The position numbers and the translations under genes are program-made. From Symbiodinium sp. CCMP2592 (lineage: Eukaryota > Sar > Dinophyceae > Suessiales > Symbiodiniaceae): a stretch of DNA of 64,000 nt. Location of the stretch: contig CAJNDT010006019.1 in assembly GCA_905221615.1 (NCBI GenBank), positions 302,501 to 366,500 on the forward strand. Direction: 5' to 3'. The stretch's first letter is position 1, and the number at the start of each line of letters is the position of its first letter. Of this stretch, positions 56,501 through 64,000 are shown piece by piece. The notes below the pieces were generated by a model. The model did not search any database, was not told the origin of the DNA, and saw nothing but the letters and a program-made list of their open reading frames with translations.

Positions 56501-59500
56501 CAACACGGACTTTGCGTGTTCAGACGTCTCAGCACTGTCATGTCGATGGCAACCACATGCTCTGAACCAGAAAGGGCGGACCCATCAGCATAAGAAACAA
56601 GGAGTCAACAAACATAACAACTCACCGGTCATCACTGTCAGTCAAGGCTTGGAGTGAAAGCACAAGGACGAGCAAATACTCTGCTGCACGTTGTTTTCCA
56701 TGCACAAAGGCTCTCGGCGCGGAGCATCTCGAAACGGACATACGCATTGGTTCATGGCAAACTGTCCAGCCCAGAATGTCGCAAGCAAACACATTCAGGT
56801 CTGTGCGAGCGGAATGGTAGCGAATCTAACGCAGTGAAAGAGCCGACACCATTCCAAAGTTTGGTCGTTCAACTTGCACCCGTCAAGGTTGAGCATGCGA
56901 TCCGAATCCGTTCTTACGGCCTGGTCTGGCGCCGGGTTTTGGTTTGTATGGACCTATTCTGACCTCGCAGCTGACCCGTGAAGCTCAGCCGGCACAAGTA
57001 TGCCAATGACCCTCTCTGAAGCCTCTTGGGGCTCGCAGCAGTCAGGTGCCAAATTACAGCAAGACAAAGCTGCACCTCGGATTTTCTGGAACATCCACGG
57101 CGTGAAGCCATTGTCCGATCTTAGCCCCGTGCCGCACTGCGGCCTCCAGCAGATCTCGAGGCAGCGCCACTTGTAACGAAGTGATCGGCCTGCTCGGCAC
57201 CTAAGCGGCTCCACCACAATGGGCAACTCTTCCCCATTCCAACACATTGGCGCACGTGACTGGGGCTACAACGGCGTGGGCGGTGCAGACCCGCTGTTCG
57301 TAGGCCCTGAAATACAGAATGCAAGCCGACGCCGTGGAGTAAAACAATAAGTACTGTTACCGTAACACAATGGCCATAGGGTGCGTGCTGGTAGAACTTG
57401 ATGATCAGGGATGTGCATATAGGCCCTCCCCTGGAGCGACGGACGAGGCTGCCCGCAAAATACATGTTGCAAGAGAACAGCGAATCGTCAACCTCAGCAT
57501 CGGTGGCAACTCCTGGAGATGACAACACCTTGGCCAGCAATAGCTACATTTCTAGGAGATGCTACGCGTTCTCACATGTCTTTCAAAGGGGTACGCAGAT
57601 CTGGATTGCCAGCAAGTCCATGTCGGTCAAGTCCGTTCTGAAGGAATCCCTGACAAACCTCGAGAACCCTAAAAAACCTTGATTCGTGTTCGAAAACCCT
57701 GACGGGCAGATAAAGAAATACCATATCGCACGACATCTCAAGGAGCAAGCAAACCCAAGGCCAACACGTCGAAGATATGAAGGCTTGGGCTGCAGTAAAC
57801 GGGCCTCCGTTCCGCACTCGCAAAAAAACAAACACACGTGTCATCTGCCACATCCCTTGCAGTTGATTCGTTCGAGAGTCTTGACCGAGGCTGTGGCACC
57901 AAGTGTGCTGGTTCATGCGCAGCTCACCGATGATCTGAGTGGACATGCAAACCGATACACGCAAATAGCAGATGCGAGAAAACCAACAGCCTCCCCGACG
58001 GTGGCCAAATCCAGCTGCCACGGGCTTTGCCAAATCTGCACGAATGGCTTGTCGGTGATGTCGGTCACATTGCCTGCAGCTGTAAGCTGGCAAATCACGA
58101 TGAGAATGTCGGGATGAACGGCCAGCCTTCAGTCATGGTGCTCAGTAGTCGAAGATGGGGGATCTCTATAACCCAATAGCTCTCGACGATGCCTGCCTCC
58201 TCAGCAAGACTACACCAAAAACAGCGCAGAAGGCATGCATCTACAAAGACCAGCACGACCAGTTGGCAGTAGCAAGCCCCCAGCAGAGGAACAAATTTCC
58301 ATGACGGGGACCACAGCTAGTTCAGCATCTTCGTAATCTTCGGGAAGATCCTTCCGAATTATTGGCCGACTGCCGACTTGCGAATTCACTGAGCTATAGC
58401 ATTACAACCCAAGGCCTCGTGTCGCGTGACAAACGTCGGCACCAAAGTAGCCCTCAACATCACAAGATTACGGGAACAGCTGTGCCGAGTCCAGATGGGC
58501 TGAATAAGCTTCTTGCGGTCCACTGACCAAGACGACGTGATTGAAGCAGCCGTTAAGGACGGCAATGATGTCGCCGAACTTCGTGTGGTTGAACGACGTC
58601 TCGGTCTGAACTGAAGCCTGTTGTGCAGAAAAACACGAAAGCATGGAAAACCCGCTTTTGCACTGAAGCCGTCGCTTGCGCCGGCCTCCAAAGTGCTCAC
58701 CGTTGCGGAAACTGCACAATCGCGCGAGCACCTGATTCGAGAAAACGCTCGATAGAATGCTTATGGACTCCCCGAAGGTTGTGGTCGCTGTTCTGTCCAG
58801 GGAGTTTGAGGAAAACCTGTTTTCCCGCGAGCAAATGAAGCTGGACTATGGTCATTCGTCGCGGACGGCATCTAATCTGACGATGTTGGACCCGAGGTAT
58901 TTGCAAAACGCCTGACAAGCCGCATGACAAACTTTCATCCCTTTGCGATTTCAGTGAGTCTGCGGCAAAACTCCATCCTTCACAGGTGTGAATATTTCAC
59001 ACACCCCTTTTTTGGCATGCCCTTTCTTCGCATCCTCGGCAGTGCCAAACTGGTATGTACTGTATTAGTCTCGAATATCGCAGTTCTTTTTACAAACTCA
59101 GCGTCTGAAGATCTCATAGCGATGTATTTCGGAGATTACCATACCTGTTCCCATGCATGAAGCGACAAGAGGACAAGCAAACCATTGATTCATGTCGGAG
59201 GCAAGAAACCGATTTTTGCTTTCCCTAGAAACCTTTGTTGACAAGCCAAGCTTCAACAGGAGTTTCAGCTTGCTTGCGGAACTTGTGCCGTTGAATGGTA
59301 GGTTTCGCGTTGCGTACAGGATGCCAGCACTTGCTTACGAACTTGTCGGTGCAAGATTGTGTAACAGTTTGTACCGGCGTGTGCCGTCCCTTTTGACTTG
59401 ATGGGCGCGGTCTGCAGCTGTCCTCAGACTGAGGTAATGTGTGGCGGTATGATATCTCTTGCTTTGCTGCTTGGACCTGCGACGCTTCTTGTTCTGATTT

Positions 59501-59549
59501 GAGCAAAAAAAGGGTCCAGAGCTGAGGTGCTGAGATTGTTAAACACAGC
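53547..59549. repeat. 6-kb tandem unit, copy 2 (6,003 bp)
   Basis: Full copy, nearly identical to copy 1 apart from scattered single-base changes, the 37-bp insertion at about 57938-57974, and loss of the 8-bp duplication. It shares the 37-bp segment with copy 3, so copies 2 and 3 are closer to each other than to copy 1. Confidence 0.95.
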
Positions 59550-62500
59550 AAGTTCTCATTGAAGAGCTGCGCAATGCACCGAAACCAGTACTGGATCGTG
59601 CGGCTTGCAGAAAACCGAAGTTGTGCAGAGTGCACTTAAGCAGATATGAGCAAGTACCTGATCAAGCTCAAAACTTGAACAACTGGTCTGAGCTCGCGAC
59701 GATGCTTCAGTGGCCTTCTTTCTGCAAGGCACATAGCATGCGCAAAGGAATCTCAACACTATCCGCATCAGCATGGCAGCTGAAGGCACTACGGGCAAGT
59801 TTGCTCTCTGCTGCCTGGGCCAGGAGATACGTGCGTCTTGCGAGAGGAACTCGCCCGAACCAGACCACAATCAGCCACTTCCTCTGCAGCTAAACGATCC
59901 CTGGAACGCCTTCATCAGCATTAGTACCGTCACCTGATCACGAGGCTCGCTCGAACCGAAGCTAGCCTAGCTCTTATTATGTCGGGCCAGAAGTGTGCCA
60001 CACCATGGCCCCGGGAACTAATATTCTGGAGACAGGAGGGGGGACAGCACGAGAAACAGGTGGCCGCGAAAGCAAGACAAGACGGGGGTGTGAGACGAAC
60101 GACATTGAGCCCACACCGTCGCAGTATGCACAGGAATCCCAGCACCGAGAAAACGGAAAAGCATCAGCCGGGCTTGAGCTTTGCTTCTGCACTTTGCAAT
60201 AACACTTTGTGCACGGAGAGTTCAGGCGAAGCGAACTCATAGGTCATAGGCCTTGATTGAGCATTTGGCGCGCTGATCGAAGCCAGTAACAATGAAACTT
60301 GTCAGATGAACGCTGGGGTGTAGCAAAAGGTCTGCTACTGAGAACGAGCAGCCCGAGGTCAGGTGGCGATTGAAATACCCATAGGCCACAGGCATATAGG
60401 TTTAGGTACCCAAGGAGGACGAGGAAGCTTGAGAGCTGAGGTACGTTCCACTCGGCTTGGGGGCGGCGAACTCCGGGGTGTGGTTCCGGCCCTAAATAAA
60501 CAGAAGCCCCACACGGTGGCTCACCTTTTGGCTCCCTCCGCGCATGGCATCTCGGATCTTCAAGGTCCGTATCACAGACACCATCGTTGCTCAGTTCTGC
60601 TTCTCGACACCACATCTTGTGCGTCTGCTTCCAGGGCCAAGGCTGCTCTTCGTCTTCCAGATTCTGCGGCTCGTCACGAGCATGGACTCCGGCCGGGTGC
60701 CCTGCTCCCAAGTTCCAACCGTTCAAGATGAAGGCATATCAGCACGGTATTGATCAACAGAGATGTTCACCATCACTGGGTCGGGAACAGAAGTCCCACG
60801 AGCAAACTGTCCAGGAAGACGGACTTGTGAACCAGCCTCCCCATTCGCACCTCATTGCACGCTTTCTGGGCCCCAAATTTGACGCAGTTGCCCAACCATT
60901 CTGTTCTGCAAGCTCCGCCAGCTTCTCTGCAGACAGGGAATTTCGAAGGGCTTTCGCCAGGAGATCGCACCTGAACCCAGACACTGGCAACAAATGCGGC
61001 GCTGCATGCATACTGCACACCCATACCTCCCCATCTTTGTCAAGCGCTGGTGAATGCGCTGCATCTTTTGGAAGGCCTTGGCGCCAGCACGTCTGACACG
61101 GAAAAGTTTACAGCATCTCAGGCCTGTGCCTGGGTCTCCGAATGCTTTTTGCAGGTGGCCCGGTAGTCTGCGAACTCTTGCACCTTGGTGCACATTTAGT
61201 CATAATAGCAAAACCGCAAGACCACCAGAACAACAACTGACTGGTGCCAAGCTACAGGAAGAAGCCTCGACATCTCCAGTGTAAACCTGGAAGGCAGGAC
61301 TTTCCGAATCCGCAAGGCATGAGATGCACCTTGACGACTGCCGCTAGGGGGCTCCGGGAACATTGCTTCCGGAAAAGCCGCTGGTGTTCCAACTTCTCCG
61401 AGCACTCGGGGTAGTTCAGAACTGTGTCCAGTCCTGCTGCCCAAAGTCAAGTACGTCTTCATTCAACAAAGTACGGCCCGACGGGCAGCATTCAGCGACT
61501 TCGAAACAAGTCCTGTGATTGCATCCTCCGGGCGACTCCTGTGCGGCCTGCCCGAACAGGCCCCAGATTCTCAACAGCATGGCTCCCAAAAGCAAACTTT
61601 CCAGGTTGAATGCCAGGGAGACGCCGAGTGCTAACATCAGCCAAAGCCCACCCCCGGTCTGTCTTCTCATTAACATTTGAGCTTCTTGACATCTCACGAC
61701 AATGAAGGCCCTCACGCTTGAGGAACACGTGCTGCTTGGTAGTATATGCGCCTTGGCCTTACGCGAGGCAGGATCGGCAAAGTCTCAACATATCAGGGCA
61801 TCTTAGCGCCAGACCCCCCGAGCCTCGTAGCACGAATCTACGAATCTGCTGTCCCGCAACTGTCTGTTGCTCTGTGCGCATATGCCAAGGAAAACATCCG
61901 CTGGGTCGACACTTGCAACAGTAACACGTTTCGTAACTTGGAGGAATCCCGCTCCAGAACACACGAAGCCACAGAAGTGCAAGTGCTCATCCCCTCCTAC
62001 AGCTTGCGCCTAGCCCTCCGACCGGCACTCCTTGCATTTGCAAGAGATAACTGAACCGTCAAAGAATATCAAGAGAGAACAGGGCCTAGGATGGTTTTAC
62101 GCTCTCACGACTCGGACATGCCAGGCGAGGTTAGGGTTCTGAAGCCAAGAAAGTCACCCGGATGTTCCGATTTGAGCTTCCTGGCCTGGACGAACTCGGT
62201 CTCGGCCTGGACAAGTGACACCGAGAACGGTGAACAGCTGCCATCACGAAAAGGACGCAACAAGATCAAGTCTAAGTGGGCACTGCTGTGACACGTGCCA
62301 GTCTGCACAAAGCTGGAAGTCGTAGAAGGCTCTTGTCGGAACTGCAGATTTGGCCGGAAGCGCCTCGTTAACACCATCACAGCAAGAGTTTCCCATTGCG
62401 GCCCGTTAAAACTTGGACTTGGGAAAACCTGTCATAAACGTTTAGCCTTAATGCTATAGAAGTCCTCCACATCTGTTCCAAGCAAGCAGCCTAGACGACA

Positions 62501-64000
62501 AAACAACACGGACTTTGCGTGTTCAGACGTCTCAGCACTGTCATGTCGATGGCAACCACATGCTCTGAACCAGAAAGGGCGGACCCATCAGCATAAGAAA
62601 CAAGGAGTCAACAAACATAACAACTCACCGCTCATCACTGTCAGTCAAGGCTTGGAGTGAAAGCACAAGGACGAGCAAATACTCTGCTGCACGTTGTTTT
62701 CCATGCACAAAGGCTCTCGGCGCGGAGCATCTCGAAACGGACATACACATTGGTTCATGGCAAACTGTCCAGCCCAGAATGTCGCAAGCAAACACATTCA
62801 GGTCTGTGCGAGCGGAATGGTAGCGAATCCAACGCAGTGAAAGAGCCGACACCATTCCAAAGTTTGGTCGTTCAACTTGCACCCGTCAAGGTTGAGCATG
62901 CGATCCGAATCCGTTCTTACGGCCTGGTCTGGCGCCGGGTTTTGGTTTGTATGGACCTATTCTGACCTCGCAGCTGACCCGTGAAGCTCAGCCGGCACAA
63001 GTATGCCAATGACCCTCTCTGAAGCCTCTTGGGGCTCGCAGCAGTCAGGTGCCAAATTACAGCAAGACAAAGCTGCACCTCGGATTTTCTGGAACATCCA
63101 CGGCGTGAAGCCATTGTCCGATCTTAGCCCCGTGCCGCACTGCGGCCTCCAGCAGATCTCGAGGCAGCGCCACTTGTAACGAAGTGATCGGCCTGCTCGG
63201 CACCTAAGCGGCTCCACCACAATGGGCAACTCTTCCCCATTCCAACACATTGGCGCACGTGACTGGGGCTACAACGGCGCGGGCGGTGCAGACCCGCTGT
63301 TCGTAGGCCCTGAAATACAGAATGCAAGCCGACGCCGTGGAGTAAAACAATAAGTACTGTTACCGTAACACAATGGCCATCGGGAGCGTGCTGGTAGAAC
63401 TTGATGATCAGGGATGTGCATATAGGCCCTCCCCTGGAGCGACGGACGAGGCTGCCCGCAAAATACATGTTGCAAGAGAACAGCGAATCGTCAACCTCAG
63501 CATCGGTGGCAACTCCTGGAGATGACAACACCTTGGCCAGCAATAGCTACATTTCTAGGAGATGCTACGCGTTCTCACATGTCTTTCAAAGGGGTACGCA
63601 GATCTGGATTGCCAGCAAGTCCATGTCGGTCAAGTCCGTTCTGAAGGAATCCCTGACAAACCTCGAGAACCCTAAAAAAACCTTGATTCGTGTTCGAAAA
63701 CCCTGACGGGCAGATAAAGAAATACCATATCGCACGACATCTCAAGGAGCAAGCAAACCCAAGGCCAACACGTCGAAGATATGAAGGCTTGGGCTGCAGT
63801 AAACGGGCCTCCGTTCCGCACTCGCAAAAAAACAAACACACGTGTCATCTGCCACATCCCTTGCAGTTGATTCGTTCGAGAGTCTTGACCGAGGCTGTGG
63901 CACCAAGTGTGCTGGTTCGCAGCTCACCGATGATCTGAGTGGACATGCAAACCGATACACGCAAATAGCAGATGCGAGAAAACCAACAGCCTCCCCGACG
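59550..64000. repeat. 6-kb tandem unit, copy 3 (truncated by window end)
   Basis: At least 4,451 bp of a third copy. It has the 37-bp segment, a private 4-bp loss near 63917 (GGTTCGCAGC in place of GGTTCATGCGCAGC), one extra A near 63673, and a few substitutions. The array may continue beyond the window. Confidence 0.95.

Overview
This window looks like nuclear DNA of a dinoflagellate, probably of the Suessiales (a Symbiodiniaceae or Polarella type of genome). The reasons are: intron-rich host coding sequence of a kind I know only from dinoflagellates; a huge Ty1/copia-type element with dinoflagellate-style extensions; a short foldback repeat that I remember as recurrent in symbiodiniacean sequence; TTTAGGG-like arrays; and an extreme load of micro-, mini- and satellite repeats. 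I see no bacterial-style operons, rRNA or tRNA genes, and no CRISPR array.

Layout. (1) 1-10.8 kb, plus strand: exons of what is probably one long multi-exon host gene of unknown function. Its introns are packed with (TAC)n, (TAGCAG)n, (TA)n and degenerate TTTAGGG repeats. (2) 10.8-18.8 kb: almost no coding signal. It holds trinucleotide arrays, an AT-rich block, a CCCGG-type minisatellite, three tandem 273-bp units and about 20 copies of a 75-bp minisatellite. (3) 18,854-38,840, minus strand: one LTR retrotransposon of about 20 kb with TG...CA LTRs, a candidate primer site and a polypurine tract. It encodes Gag with tandem CCCH zinc fingers, protease, integrase, reverse transcriptase and RNase H (copia order), then a long post-RNase H extension, then a second reading-frame block of about 7.5 kb with a CCHC knuckle and a Tpt1/KptA-like RNA 2'-phosphotransferase domain. 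A 274-bp AT-rich GT-AG intron interrupts gag, and single-base frame breaks separate the frames. (4) 38.86-43.7 kb: degenerate repeats, then about 4.5 kb of an 80-bp satellite built of nested inverted repeats. (5) 43.7-47.6 kb: mostly unique sequence, a possible minus-strand coding relic and two copies of a foldback element. (6) 47,572-64,000: a 6.0-kb unit repeated in tandem almost unchanged, two full copies and one cut by the window end.

How the parts may work together. The retrotransposon is the main biological object. Its pol is complete in domain content, and its 3' block adds RNA-binding and RNA-end-modifying functions unusual for a copia element. The candidate primer site resembles the complement of a tRNA anticodon arm rather than of a tRNA 3' end. 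A speculative link is that the phosphotransferase-like domain repairs the end of a cleaved tRNA primer. Both LTRs carry a match to the 3' end of the dinoflagellate spliced leader. All function calls rest on motifs read by eye; no database search was run.
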